DNA of 64,000 bases from Ktedonobacter robiniae (GCF_016587375.1 NZ_BNJG01000001.1:1550001-1614000); one strand, 5' to 3'. Numbered from the stretch's first letter, positions 52,555 to 62,564 are shown. Made by a program: numbers and translations. The notes: generated by a model from the letters alone, not told the origin.

Positions 52555-55500
52555 TTAAGCTGGGCAGATGAAGAAGAATGGGCAGGTGGGGCAGCGGGAG
52601 GGTTCGGCGGGGCGCGCGGGATACTCGTCGTGTTCAATACCCTCGATACATTGCTCCAGTTCGCCGTAGAGGCTCTGCTCCTTCTTCTCGGTCAACTTCA
52701 TAGGTATGGTCTCGCCAGTGCTCATATTATGGCTGTGGAGTTCGACCGGACGCCCAGGATGGTGCTGGCGCGATGCCAGTGTATAGAAGAGTTCACGAGT
52801 GTCTGCCTTCGGTTTCTCCTTGCTCTTGCCATAGCGCGTGCGCACAAAGCGCAATGGCCCCTCCTCCTGTGGCTGTGAAGAGCTCTCAATACGATCCACA
52901 GTCACGCGTACGGAGCGACCAGCGAGGTCCACATGCAGGCTCTCGCGCATGGACCATTGGGTCTCGCTCTGCGTTACCAGCTTCTGGCGCATTCCCTCTA
53001 CGACCTCAATACCATGCGCTTCATACATAGGCGCGAAGGGCATATCTTCCCCTCCCAGTTCGCGCCAGTGTCGCTTGTAAAGCGCTTCCAATTCCTCAAA
53101 TGTGGGCAAGGCCCCCTGACTATCAGTCATACTCGCTAGTTGTTTATGCAGCACTTCAACCGTTTGCTGGGTTGCCTGAAGGAAGAGGCGGTAGGCATCG
53201 GCATCACCATCGAAATGATAGATTGTACTGTAGGCATATTGACGAGGACAGCGGCGATACATCTCTACCAAAGATGAGCTGAGGTCAGTGGGACGCATCC
53301 GGTCCAGAAAGCGCTCGCCAGGCTGTATCGAGATCGGCTTGAGGGATTCCTCTACACGCTCCTCAATCTCGCCATGGGCCTCCCAGGCAAGTTGCGTCAA
53401 ACGTTCCTGGGGCATCGCGGCCTCCAGGGGATCAAGGAAAAGGGAGCGCTTATACGACTTCTTGCCATAACGCTCGCTATAGCTCAGCACCAGGTGATCG
53501 CGCGCGCGTGTTGCACCAACATAAAAGAGGCAGGCTTCACCACTATCATGAGCGGCGCGCCCAGTGTTTTCCGCTAGCAGCATTCCATCAGGCGCGTTGA
53601 CAGCGCTTGAGCGATAGGTCAGGGGAAATCTATTCTGCACCAGGCCCGGCATATACACCACAGGAAACTCCAGTCCCTTGCTAGCGTGGACCGTCATGAC
53701 CTGAATGATATTCGCTTCTTCTTCATCCTCGCCCTCACCACTCTCACGCGTGGCCCCATCCTGACGCAGCACCACTAGCATACTAAGGTACTCCAAAAAG
53801 CCTTTCAGGCGCGCCTCCATAGAGAGCTCTTCCAGAGATACAACTTCCTGGCCCTGAACCCTGCGCTGCGCCTCCAACTGCTGGTCATAGTGCCTAGCTA
53901 GTTGGAGCAAGCGATCATAATCCAGCAGCAGGCCTTTCGCGACCTCGTCCTCCGGGTGGCACAGGAGATCACGCACCAGGCTGGTCTCCTGGAGGAGATA
54001 CTGGCTCATACAGGTCCAGGTATCATTACACTGCTGCAAGGTACGCATACTGCTGACTAGGCGCTGCAACGTGTTTCTTCCCTCTGCGCTGATGTCAAGG
54101 GAAAACTCTTCGCTGAGCAGCAGGCCGTGCGGACTGACCTGGCGCTCGTGGGCGGATAGCAAGAGGGCCTCTATATCCGCCTGGGTGAGGCGATAATCGG
54201 GCAGGCGCGCCACGCGCAATAACCCCATGCCACTCTCATTACTCAACAACAGCAGCATTCCCAGCGCGTCCTTTACGTGCTCCTGTTCCAACGTGCCAGC
54301 GCGTTCATGAGTGGGCAAGTCCGCCTCCAATAGGGCACGCGTGATCTTCTGAGCCTGGCTTCGCGTCCGGCAGAGCACCATCATATCTTTATAGTTATAC
54401 CCCTGGCGGCGCTTATGCTGAATATCCGCGATGATGCCCGCGACCTCACTGGCCTCATTGCTCGCCTGGGCGAGTGTAACATATGGTCCGGTCTCTGCCA
54501 CACGTGCCGGCTGATTTTTGCCTGGTTCCTGGCCCTTATCCAGGTAGGTACAACGAAAAGCCTCCGCCAGAGAGACGAGATCCGGGCGCGAGCGATAGTT
54601 ACGACTGAGCGGTAGGATCACCGCACCGGGGAAGTCCTGGGCAAACTGGCTGATATTCGCGGGTGAGGCGCCCCGAAAGCCATAGATGGCCTGATTCGCA
54701 TCTCCCACAACCCAGACGCGACCGGCCTCGCCTGCCAGCACACGTAAGAGGACGCCACTGGCTCTATTCATATCCTGAAACTCATCAACCAGGACATACT
54801 GATACACCTGCTGCTGTTCCGCCAGCACCTCTGGATGCTCACGAAGCAGGCGTACCGTCAGCAGCAAGAGGCCACCAAAATCGCAGTCGCCACGCCGCCC
54901 CAGGGCCTGCTCGTAAAGCGTATAGACCTGGGCAATCTCCAGGGCCTTCTCTGCGCGCTCAAGGGCCTCAGTATCATCCTGTCCCTGCGCCAACTCAAAC
55001 ATAGTTTGCGCCAGGCGCATATACTCCTCGGGTGTTATCAGTTCATCTTTCGCCCTGGAAATGGCTTTGAGCATATCGGGGAAATAAAAGGTAGGTGCAC
55101 TCAATTTGACATAGTGTTTTAAGCGCATGGAGTGCGACAACTGGCGCAGGAGGAAGTAGCCCTCGGCCTCATCCAACAGAGTAAAGCCCGGGCGCAGACC
55201 AACTAACTCGCCATAGCGGCGCAAGAGGTCGGCACAGAAGGCGTGAAAGGTGCTGACTTTCGGTAACTGCCGGGTCAAGACCTGAGCTAAACGTTCCTCC
55301 ATCTCCTGGGCGGCCTTGCGCGAGAAGGTCAGGGCCAGAATCTGCGCTGGCGGTACCTGGAGCGTGTGCACCATATATTCGATGCGCCCAATTAACGTAC
55401 TGGTCTTTCCGCTTCCAGGCCCCGCGACAATCAAGGCTGGTGTTGGCGCCTCAATAGCCGCTTGCTGGTAGGTGTCATAGCGCTTTTTGGCGGGACTGGA

Positions 55501-56253
55501 GGGCTGTGCCGCTGGCTTTGGGGCCTGTCGTGGGAGCGGCTTACTGAGTAGGGCATCTTGCAGAAAGCCAGCCAGGCGATTGAGCATCGCGGACTGTGAG
55601 ACGCCGAAGCGGGCCGCCAGAGAGGCTGGTGCGACCTGTTCCTCCAGGTAGAGTCTGCGTACGCGCTCGCGTGGCATCAGCAATTCGGCGGCAAAGAGAT
55701 TCGCGGCCAACTCCCGCTGGCTACGGGGATCATAGGTGAGTCCGAGACCCAGCGTCTCCTGGAGATGATCCTGGTCCAGCAAGTGCAAGTTCATGTCCTG
55801 CTCCTGACAGGGATCGGCACGTGTTGGCAGTGATAAAGCGGGTGTAGGAATAGACAGCAGGGTCTGTTGATAGCGCTCGGTCTCTGGCACCTGGCTCTCT
55901 TGTAGTGCTTGCTCGACCTCCTGGACCAGTTGCTGAATACGCGTAGTCCCCTGGCAATGCAGGATGGCATGCCCCAGTTCATGAGCCAATGTAAAGCGAC
56001 GCAGCGTCTCATGCATATCCCGGCACAACCAGATCAGGTTTTCCTCCTCGTCGGGGTCCATAAAACCAAAGGTGCCATCCGGGTAATCTACGGGGTGAAA
56101 TGTCTCTACATTCAGCTCAAGCCAGCGTACAAGCTCGTCTAGAGGGGTCTCGTCCTCTGTCCAGGAGGGATATTCTCTCCGAAAGGAGTGAAGCGCCAGT
56201 TGCGCCGCCCTTTCGGCAAAGGAAAACCAGTAGCTCTCTATCTCGCGATCCAT
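52555..56253 (-). CDS. ImmA/IrrE metallopeptidase fused to UvrD/PcrA-type helicase with RecB-like C-terminus, 1232 aa
   Basis: Residues 1-230 form an ImmA/IrrE (M78) module: zinc site HELGH (91-95), ELAANLFAAELLMP (181-194) and a helix-turn-helix-like RFGVSQSAMLNRL. Residues about 255-950 form an SF1A helicase: GPGSGKT (278-284), LTFSRKAAQEM, DEFQD, VVGDANQAIYGFRG, RNYRSRPDLV, TVHASKGLEFPVV and YVGATRARDHLVLS. The C-terminal 220 residues resemble the RecB/AddB PD-(D/E)XK nuclease with Cys in YRRCPRQYAY and CPTCPFFFICPA. However, the acid-Lys catalytic core is not evident (FVRTRYGKS in place of the usual D-x-K). The start is set at 56253. Confidence 0.85.
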   Translation of the reverse strand: MDREIESYWFSFAERAAQLALHSFRREYPSWTEDETPLDELVRWLELNVETFHPVDYPDGTFGFMDPDEEENLIWLCRDMHETLRRFTLAHELGHAILHCQGTTRIQQLVQEVEQALQESQVPETERYQQTLLSIPTPALSLPTRADPCQEQDMNLHLLDQDHLQETLGLGLTYDPRSQRELAANLFAAELLMPRERVRRLYLEEQVAPASLAARFGVSQSAMLNRLAGFLQDALLSKPLPRQAPKPAAQPSSPAKKRYDTYQQAAIEAPTPALIVAGPGSGKTSTLIGRIEYMVHTLQVPPAQILALTFSRKAAQEMEERLAQVLTRQLPKVSTFHAFCADLLRRYGELVGLRPGFTLLDEAEGYFLLRQLSHSMRLKHYVKLSAPTFYFPDMLKAISRAKDELITPEEYMRLAQTMFELAQGQDDTEALERAEKALEIAQVYTLYEQALGRRGDCDFGGLLLLTVRLLREHPEVLAEQQQVYQYVLVDEFQDMNRASGVLLRVLAGEAGRVWVVGDANQAIYGFRGASPANISQFAQDFPGAVILPLSRNYRSRPDLVSLAEAFRCTYLDKGQEPGKNQPARVAETGPYVTLAQASNEASEVAGIIADIQHKRRQGYNYKDMMVLCRTRSQAQKITRALLEADLPTHERAGTLEQEHVKDALGMLLLLSNESGMGLLRVARLPDYRLTQADIEALLLSAHERQVSPHGLLLSEEFSLDISAEGRNTLQRLVSSMRTLQQCNDTWTCMSQYLLQETSLVRDLLCHPEDEVAKGLLLDYDRLLQLARHYDQQLEAQRRVQGQEVVSLEELSMEARLKGFLEYLSMLVVLRQDGATRESGEGEDEEEANIIQVMTVHASKGLEFPVVYMPGLVQNRFPLTYRSSAVNAPDGMLLAENTGRAAHDSGEACLFYVGATRARDHLVLSYSERYGKKSYKRSLFLDPLEAAMPQERLTQLAWEAHGEIEERVEESLKPISIQPGERFLDRMRPTDLSSSLVEMYRRCPRQYAYSTIYHFDGDADAYRLFLQATQQTVEVLHKQLASMTDSQGALPTFEELEALYKRHWRELGGEDMPFAPMYEAHGIEVVEGMRQKLVTQSETQWSMRESLHVDLAGRSVRVTVDRIESSSQPQEEGPLRFVRTRYGKSKEKPKADTRELFYTLASRQHHPGRPVELHSHNMSTGETIPMKLTEKKEQSLYGELEQCIEGIEHDEYPARPAEPSRCPTCPFFFICPA

Positions 56254-56340
56254 TGCTCTCCATCTCGCCTTCAACCGCAAACATCCACGGGTAGCTTATT
56301 CGCACTCCTCATTTTACCATATTTACTATTATTAGTGTCC

Positions 56341-56390
56341 GGGGTGGGCAGAGAGGCACGGGCATTCCCCCGTGCCTCTCTGCCCACCCC
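56341..56390. repeat. 22-bp perfect hairpin between divergent genes
   Basis: Arms 56341-56362 and 56369-56390 are exact complements around a 6-nt loop. The gene on the left reads leftward from 56253 and the gene on the right reads rightward from 56484, so this hairpin is at neither gene's 3' end. Confidence 0.75.
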
Positions 56391-56404
56391 AGGTGCGAAT
56401 CTTC

Positions 56405-56435
56405 TTGTGCATGACATCTCACGTTCTGATATAAT
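56405..56435 (+). promoter_or_regulatory. Probable promoter for the 56484 gene
   Basis: TTGTGC, a 19-nt spacer and a perfect TATAAT (56430-56435), 49 bp before the start codon. Confidence 0.45.
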
Positions 56436-56483
56436 GTGTCGAATATAAGAACTAGCCTTACAGCGAAACTAAAGGAGTACGCC

Positions 56484-57197
56484 ATGCAAGCAGAAGAAAT
56501 CCTTGCGCAGGCCAGGTCTGGTGCCTATCCAAGCAACTGGACAGTTTTTCCAATTCTTCGTAAAAAGCTCCAGTGGGGTATTGCGGGTTGGGCCTTTGGC
56601 ACTATTATAGGGCTGGGGCTATTCGCGCTCGTGCTACCCATCGTCATTCCCGATAACTTACAGCGCGGTCCAATCCTGATTATCTTTACTCTGCTTATGC
56701 TCGGAATGTTTCTCTTTATCGGGCTGGGCAGCCTCTGGACACTGGTGGTCGACATCAAGCGTCTTCTTACATCTGACAAACATATCTTTGTCTTCACCCC
56801 AGAAAATTTTATCAAGCAAGAGGGTGACAAAGTCGTCCAGGTCCCGATGGAAAACGTTGAGCATATCACAGCGCGTGGCGTGCGCAGTGCCAGTCGTACG
56901 ATTAGTGAGGATGAGCAGGTAACGGTGCGCACACTACCCACAATGGGTGAAAATATCGCTGGCTTCTTCGTAGGACGCGGCGCCACCAGGAGCGGTCGCC
57001 AGTGGCAGAACAAGCGCACGCGCACGCCGGTATCGCTTGCCTTCCTCAACACAGAGAATAACAAGCAGGTCATCGTCGTACGCGATGAGGCGTATGGTAA
57101 CCCGGAGGAGATTGGTGAGATACTGAAAGAGTACGCCGGGCGCAGACATACCAACGTAGCTCAGCACCAGGCATCCTCGATTTCCCAAAGCGAATAA
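56484..57197 (+). CDS. Membrane protein with C-terminal soluble domain, 237 aa
   Basis: From the ATG at 56484 (AAGGAG 7 nt upstream) two adjacent membrane helices (GIAGWAFGTIIGLGLFALVLP, IIFTLLMLGMFLFIGLGSLW) are followed by about 150 cytoplasmic residues with a PH-like pattern (HIFVFTPENFIKQEGDKVV, PVSLAFLNTENNKQVIVVRD). No named family is recognised. coaX is 93 bp downstream, with a repeat element in between. Confidence 0.65.
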   Translation: MQAEEILAQARSGAYPSNWTVFPILRKKLQWGIAGWAFGTIIGLGLFALVLPIVIPDNLQRGPILIIFTLLMLGMFLFIGLGSLWTLVVDIKRLLTSDKHIFVFTPENFIKQEGDKVVQVPMENVEHITARGVRSASRTISEDEQVTVRTLPTMGENIAGFFVGRGATRSGRQWQNKRTRTPVSLAFLNTENNKQVIVVRDEAYGNPEEIGEILKEYAGRRHTNVAQHQASSISQSE

Positions 57198-57210
57198 CAC
57201 GGGTCCTCTC

Positions 57211-57260
57211 CGAAAACCTGAGCGCGCTAGCGCTAGCCGCGTGAGCGGCGTTGGTTTTCG
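57211..57260. repeat. Structured repeat element, copy 4 (upstream of coaX, reverse orientation)
   Basis: The ends CGAAAACC and GGTTTTCG pair perfectly. On the minus strand the inner stem is GCCGC-tcac-GCGGC, where copy 1 has GTCGC-tcac-GCGAC: a T-A pair replaced by C-G. It ends 30 bp before coaX, just before AAGGAGGT. Confidence 0.75.
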
Positions 57261-57290
57261 CATAAGGAGGTATAAGAAAGCGGATTCTCC

Positions 57291-58076
57291 ATGTTACTAG
57301 CAATTGATATCAGCAATACCAATATCAAATTTGGCCTGTATCTTAATGATACGATGAAGCATCACTGGGTTGTTTCAACATCACGCCAGCGTACTACTGA
57401 CGAATATGCCATGGTGTTGAACGACCTGCTGCAACATGCCGGGCACCGCTTCAGTGATATTCACGATCTTATTTTCTCAAGCGTAGTCCCTCCCTTGACA
57501 CCTGTCTTTCAAGAGCTGGCACTGCGCTACTGCCATAAGGAAGCCTTCGTCATCTCGCACCAGTTAGACCTGGGCATTGCCTTCCATATCGACAATCCCT
57601 GGGAGATTGGTTCGGATCGTATCATGACAACCCTCGCCGCACATCAGTTGTATGGCGGTCCCGCCCTGGTCATTGCCTTTAGCACCGCAACCACCTTTGA
57701 TGTTATCTCACAGGAGGGCAACTTCCTGGGAGGATCTATTGCCCCTGGTTTGATGATCTCAGCAGAAGCGCTCAGTAGTGCGGCCTCGCGCCTCTTCCGC
57801 GTTGACCTGACGCCACCTCAACGTGCCCTGGGTAAGAACACCATTGAGAACATGCAATCGGGCATTATTTACGGACATGTAGGATTGGTTCAGGGACTGA
57901 TCAAGCGCCTCTGCGCGGAGATTCCTGGCGTCACCGACCAGGGCGAGGTCAGGGTAATCGCACATGGCGGGCTGGCTCAACTCATGGCCCCTCTTATTCC
58001 TGAGATTCAATACATCAATCAATATTTGCCCCTGGAGGGTCTGCGCCTGGCCTATAATCGCCTGCGACGCAGTTAG
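57291..58076 (+). CDS. coaX: Type III pantothenate kinase
   Basis: First enzyme of coenzyme A synthesis from pantothenate, ASKHA fold. The phosphate motif is MLLAIDISNTNIKFGLY and the substrate motifs are PWEIGSDRIMTTLAAH and AFSTATTFDVIS, in which the usual Gly of DAGTAxTxD-type sequences is Ser. The 261-aa length is normal. AAGGAGGT lies 18 nt upstream of the ATG, a longer spacing than usual. It is convergent with the rRNA locus over a 29-bp hairpin. Confidence 0.93.
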   Translation: MLLAIDISNTNIKFGLYLNDTMKHHWVVSTSRQRTTDEYAMVLNDLLQHAGHRFSDIHDLIFSSVVPPLTPVFQELALRYCHKEAFVISHQLDLGIAFHIDNPWEIGSDRIMTTLAAHQLYGGPALVIAFSTATTFDVISQEGNFLGGSIAPGLMISAEALSSAASRLFRVDLTPPQRALGKNTIENMQSGIIYGHVGLVQGLIKRLCAEIPGVTDQGEVRVIAHGGLAQLMAPLIPEIQYINQYLPLEGLRLAYNRLRRS

Positions 58077-58078
58077 TG

Positions 58079-58139
58079 TATGAAGAGAACATGATGAGCG
58101 GGCTGGCTCTGCCAGCCCGCTCATCATGTTCTCTTCATA
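58079..58139. terminator. 29-bp perfect hairpin between coaX and the rRNA locus
   Basis: Arms 58079-58107 and 58111-58139 are exact complements around TCT. The inner GGGCTGGC-TCT-GCCAGCCC resembles the 36457 hairpin. Confidence 0.8.
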
Positions 58140-58150
58140 TCATGAAATAA

Positions 58151-58182
58151 CAAAAAAGCCCTGGTATGAAACCAGGACCTTA
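58151..58182 (-). terminator. Intrinsic terminator of the rRNA/tRNA transcript
   Basis: On the minus strand, after the last tRNA-Ile, GTCCTGGT-ttcat-ACCAGGGC is followed by TTTTTT. It is a classic short terminator, unlike the long perfect hairpins. Confidence 0.85.
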
Positions 58183-58191
58183 AAAGGGAAA

Positions 58192-58265
58192 TGGGCCTTC
58201 CTGGACTCGAACCAGGGACCTCAGTCTTATCAGGACTGCGCTCTAACCACCTGAGCTAAAAGCCC
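58192..58265 (-). tRNA. tRNA-Ile (GAU), copy 2, downstream of 5S
   Basis: A 74-nt cloverleaf: acceptor GGGCTTT/AAGGCCC, D arm GCTCAGGTGGTTAGAGC, anticodon loop with GAT, and T arm CCTGG-TTCGAGT-CCAGG. It is identical to the copy at 58538-58611. CCA is not encoded. Its position after 5S is unusual; see the rRNA finding. Confidence 0.95.
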
Positions 58266-58300
58266 GTAATCGCAACCATGAAACCCACCCATACAGGCGG

Positions 58301-58424
58301 GTGGAGAGGCGATGTCCTATTTTCCCACGGGGCTGCCCCCGTAGTATCGTCAGGGCTGAAAGGCTTAACTACCGTGTTCGGGATGGGAACGGGTGTTTCC
58401 CTTTCGCTATGACCACCACTCCAC
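58301..58424 (-). rRNA. rrf: 5S rRNA
   Basis: The minus strand reads the conserved 5S core (ACCCGTTCCCATCCCGAACA, then GGTAGTTAAGCC and CCCGTGGGA). The ends pair as GTGGAG/CTCCAC. Exact ends are uncertain by a few nt. It lies only about 22 nt after tRNA-Ala, where a 23S gene would normally be. A small GGGTGG-type stem follows. Confidence 0.9.
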
Positions 58425-58446
58425 CTGCATGTACAAATGGGTTTGG

Positions 58447-58519
58447 TGGAGATGAGGGGACTCGAACCCCTGACCTCTGCCGTGCAAAGGCAGCGCTCTA
58501 CCAGCTAAGCTACATCCCC
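58447..58519 (-). tRNA. tRNA-Ala (UGC)
   Basis: A 73-nt cloverleaf: GGGGATG acceptor with CATCTCC, anticodon TGC in the loop CTTTGCACG, and T arm AGGGG-TTCGAGT-CCCCT. It lies between tRNA-Ile and 5S. CCA is not encoded. Confidence 0.95.
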
Positions 58520-58537
58520 ATACATCTTGGTGCGAAA

Positions 58538-58611
58538 TGGGCCTTCCTGGACTCGAACCAGGGACCTCAGTCTTATCAGGACTGCGCTCTAACCACCTGA
58601 GCTAAAAGCCC
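58538..58611 (-). tRNA. tRNA-Ile (GAU), copy 1, in the 16S spacer
   Basis: Identical to the copy at 58192-58265, including a few flanking bases (GAAATGGGCC at the 3' side). It lies 160 nt after the 16S 3' end and 18 nt before tRNA-Ala, the standard Ile-Ala spacer pair. Confidence 0.95.
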
Positions 58612-58636
58612 GTGGACAAAAGCATCAAGTTGTTCA

Positions 58637-58657
58637 AACAACTCAAGAGTGGTAAGG
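58637..58657 (-). other. 3' strand of the 16S processing stem
   Basis: This 21-nt segment, downstream of 16S in the transcript, is complementary at 20 of 21 positions to the leader segment 60345-60365. The pair would bring together both sides of the 16S precursor, the substrate of RNase III. The one non-paired position is a C opposite a C. Confidence 0.65.
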
Positions 58658-58769
58658 CTTGCCAAGCAAGTCAGTAGCCTGGTGAAGATAAGTAGTCGTC
58701 AGGTTCCTCCTGATAAATCAGGGGGATCGACCTGGGAATGGATTGCCACAGTGGGCAATCACAGCTCCC

Positions 58770-60250
<1,481 letters not shown>

Positions 60251-60344
60251 AAATTTTTATAAAAATCTCACGCTGGAGATTTTCTATTCTTATTTGGATG
60301 ACTTGCTTATCCTCATTGACAGGTTACTTGTACTTGTTTGTTTT

Positions 60345-60365
60345 CCTTACCACTCTTCAGTTGTT
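60345..60365 (-). other. 5' strand of the 16S processing stem
   Basis: Leader segment whose minus-strand sequence pairs with 58657-58637 at 20 of 21 positions. It lies between the rrn promoter and the 16S gene, about 95 nt before the 16S 5' end. Confidence 0.65.
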
Positions 60366-60428
60366 CAAAGTACGCTCGATGCTTTCGCATCCGGTGCGCT
60401 TTTCGGTATCCCGTCCGGCGCAAGTGGA

Positions 60429-60457
60429 ATAATATCACTGCTCCGCACTCTTGTCAA
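60429..60457 (-). promoter_or_regulatory. Promoter of the rRNA locus
   Basis: On the minus strand a perfect TTGACA (60457-60452), a 17-nt spacer and TATTAT (60434-60429). It is about 180 nt upstream of the 16S 5' end and is the best promoter match here. The 289-bp gap 60251-60539 contains this, the leader half of the processing stem and no gene. Confidence 0.8.
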
Positions 60458-60539
60458 GAGTTTTTTCTCGGATTTTTATAGATTTGGAAAATTGTTGAAA
60501 AATTGCTTCTTCCTGAGCTTCGCCCGGTTCAGAAAACGG

Positions 60540-60986
60540 CTAGCGTTTCTCCCCTGATTCGCGTTCAAGCTTGGCATTAAGCTGGATGACCTTGTTCTTC
60601 TCTTGCGCAGAACGCTCCTCACCTGTACTCACGCTTGCAGGCTCAAGATAGTAACTACCTACCAGTGCCAGACCCACACCGAAGGGAATCAACCCCGGGA
60701 GAAGCCAGGGCCCCAGATGCAGAGGCGCGCTATAAAACTGGGGCAGAAAGAAGCCGATTGGGTAGAGGCCCGCGGTTAAGGTTACCCCGATCATAGCGGT
60801 GATAAGTCCCGCCCGCAAGATACCTCGGCTACGACGCCTATTCGACATATTATCAGGGGTCAAGCCGTGCGAGATCATGGCCATCCGCTCCTTGTGCTGC
60901 AAATAGCGGATGAGCACAATGAAGGCGAAGAAAATGGCCAGGGCTATCAACCAGCCACCTAGTACTAAAATCACGTTTGCCGACAT
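60540..60986 (-). CDS. DUF6249-like membrane protein, 148 aa
   Basis: An N-terminal helix (VILVLGGWLIALAIFFAFIVLI) is followed by RYLQHKERMAMISHGLTPDN, the juxtamembrane pattern of DUF6249-type proteins, and then two more helices (AGLITAMIGVTLTAGLYPIG, LLPGLIPFGVGLALVGSYYL). The tail is charged. AGGAGAAAGGC precedes the ATG. It ends 83 bp before the rRNA promoter and is co-directional with the rRNA genes. Its function is unknown. Confidence 0.7.
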   Translation of the reverse strand: MSANVILVLGGWLIALAIFFAFIVLIRYLQHKERMAMISHGLTPDNMSNRRRSRGILRAGLITAMIGVTLTAGLYPIGFFLPQFYSAPLHLGPWLLPGLIPFGVGLALVGSYYLEPASVSTGEERSAQEKNKVIQLNAKLERESGEKR

Positions 60987-61121
60987 GCCTTTCTCCTTAG
61001 TTGAGCCTACGTTAGCTGCTCGTTATGATATGATACCGTAAGAAGGCTAGATGTTTCGCTTGCTATTTTCGTCTATTTTGCTGAAACTTTCTAGGTGCCT
61101 TCGTTCTCTAATAATTTTGTT

Positions 61122-61775
61122 ATGGGTGAAATTTTCTTGCAATCGCCACAAAGCATAGGGATACCCCTGCCAAAGCTGGCCTCTTCCTATCCAGAACAGG
61201 TTGAGCAGGATGATGCTGCCCTGGTCACAGCCAGCCAGGCAGGGGATCAGGATGCCTTCGCCATCCTAGTACAACGCCACCAACGCCGGGTCTTTAATCT
61301 CGTCTATCGTATGCTGCAACAATACGAAGAGGCAAATGAGATTACGCAGGAAACCTTTCTCGCCGCCTGGCAGGGTCTCCCTTCCTTTCGTGGCGAGGCG
61401 CGTTTTTCAACATGGCTCTACCGCATCGCGTACAATTGTTGCTTAAAGCAGCTTGAGCAGCGCAAGCGCGATAAGGCGCTCCAGGTGGCCATGGAGGAGG
61501 AGCATCTGCTCGACCATGCTGGCGAGGAAGATGCCACCGGTTCCCAACTGGAAGCCGCCGCGCGCCAGAGTCTCGTGCAAGAGCATCTCGCAACCCTACC
61601 CGCCAAGTACCGGGTCGTACTTGTACTACGTCACCTGCAGGATATGACCTACGAAGAGATGGCTGACATTTTGCGTATGCCTATCGGCACAATCAAAACA
61701 CATCTCTTTCGCGCCCGCAACCTGTTGAAAGAACGTATACAGGCCTTTGAACAAGATTGGAGAACGAGAGGTTGA
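61122..61775 (+). CDS. ECF-family RNA polymerase sigma factor, 217 aa
   Basis: Sigma-70 region 2 (FAILVQRHQRRVFNLVYRML, then EITQETFLAAWQGLPSFRGE) and region 4 (LPAKYRVVLVLRHLQDMTYE, ADILRMPIGTIKTHLFRARN) are clear; region 3 is absent, so it is an ECF (group 4) factor. Neither the ATG at 61122 nor the GTG at 61095 has an obvious ribosome binding site. The anti-sigma gene starts 2 nt after the stop, the usual ECF pairing; the promoter recognised is unknown. Confidence 0.92.
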   Translation: MGEIFLQSPQSIGIPLPKLASSYPEQVEQDDAALVTASQAGDQDAFAILVQRHQRRVFNLVYRMLQQYEEANEITQETFLAAWQGLPSFRGEARFSTWLYRIAYNCCLKQLEQRKRDKALQVAMEEEHLLDHAGEEDATGSQLEAAARQSLVQEHLATLPAKYRVVLVLRHLQDMTYEEMADILRMPIGTIKTHLFRARNLLKERIQAFEQDWRTRG

Positions 61776-61777
61776 AT

Positions 61778-62362
61778 ATGCACTGTGCCAAAGCTGTATT
61801 TTATATCCAGCTGTACGTTGATAAACGCCTGCCATTGGCAAAGTTGCGCCCGCTCGAAACACACCTCTCATCTTGTTCCGCGTGTCGTGAACACTTACGC
61901 TATCTCGAGATGGTCGAGCAGTCATTCTACTCAATGCAACAGGTCATTGAACCCGCCAATCTGACGCAGAATATTATGTTCCGGGTCGCGCGTTCAGTTC
62001 AACAGGTTGAACAGGCGCGCCAGGAAGAGCTTCGGCGCTCTGAATCAAACTTTTTTCCCTTGCGCATATCGCTCTCCGAGCTTCTCACCGTTCTATTTCT
62101 GGCTACTGTCGCCACGCTTGGCTTTTTCCTGGGGCAACCATCGCTACGCGCCATGCTTCCCCTTGCTAATGGGCATGACGCACTTTCCTACGCCTTCGTC
62201 AACGCCTGGAACCAGTTATTAAGCATTAACAGTAGTACATTGATGCTGATCTTTTGGATTGCCGGTACCGCTCTTGGGGTCTGGATTACACTTATGGCCG
62301 CCGGGAATGAGGTACGCACTATCTGGTTTAAGGCTGTTCAGGATCGCTTGCCCGTCTGGTAA
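61778..62362 (+). CDS. Membrane anti-sigma factor with zinc-finger-type N-terminus, 194 aa
   Basis: The N-terminus has the ZAS pattern: Cys3, then HLSSCSACREHL (HxxxCxxC). Next comes a helical linker, then two membrane helices (LLTVLFLATVATLGFFLG and LMLIFWIAGTALGVWITLM). It should hold the ECF factor at the membrane until a signal releases it. AGAGGTTGA precedes the ATG. A 9-bp stem (CTCTGGGAG/CTCCCAGAG, 62366-62395) follows the stop. Confidence 0.85.
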   Translation: MHCAKAVFYIQLYVDKRLPLAKLRPLETHLSSCSACREHLRYLEMVEQSFYSMQQVIEPANLTQNIMFRVARSVQQVEQARQEELRRSESNFFPLRISLSELLTVLFLATVATLGFFLGQPSLRAMLPLANGHDALSYAFVNAWNQLLSINSSTLMLIFWIAGTALGVWITLMAAGNEVRTIWFKAVQDRLPVW

Positions 62363-62365
62363 TGC

Positions 62366-62395
62366 CTCTGGGAGCCTGGCGCTCTGCTCCCAGAG
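62366..62395. terminator. Short hairpin after the anti-sigma gene
   Basis: Arms 62366-62374 and 62387-62395 (CTCTGGGAG and its complement) with a 12-nt loop, no T tract. It probably ends the sigma/anti-sigma unit. Confidence 0.45.
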
Positions 62396-62564
62396 ATCTC
62401 GCCTTCTACACACCATGAAGTGATCTTGCTTATCCACATACCATCCTATCAACCAATATCGGTTTTCCCTGGCGTTCTTCCTAATAACACATAGCTAACA
62501 TGTGCTGCCTACGCTTCGATGCCCGCGATGCACCCTACTTGCATGAAAGGATGTCGATATTTTC

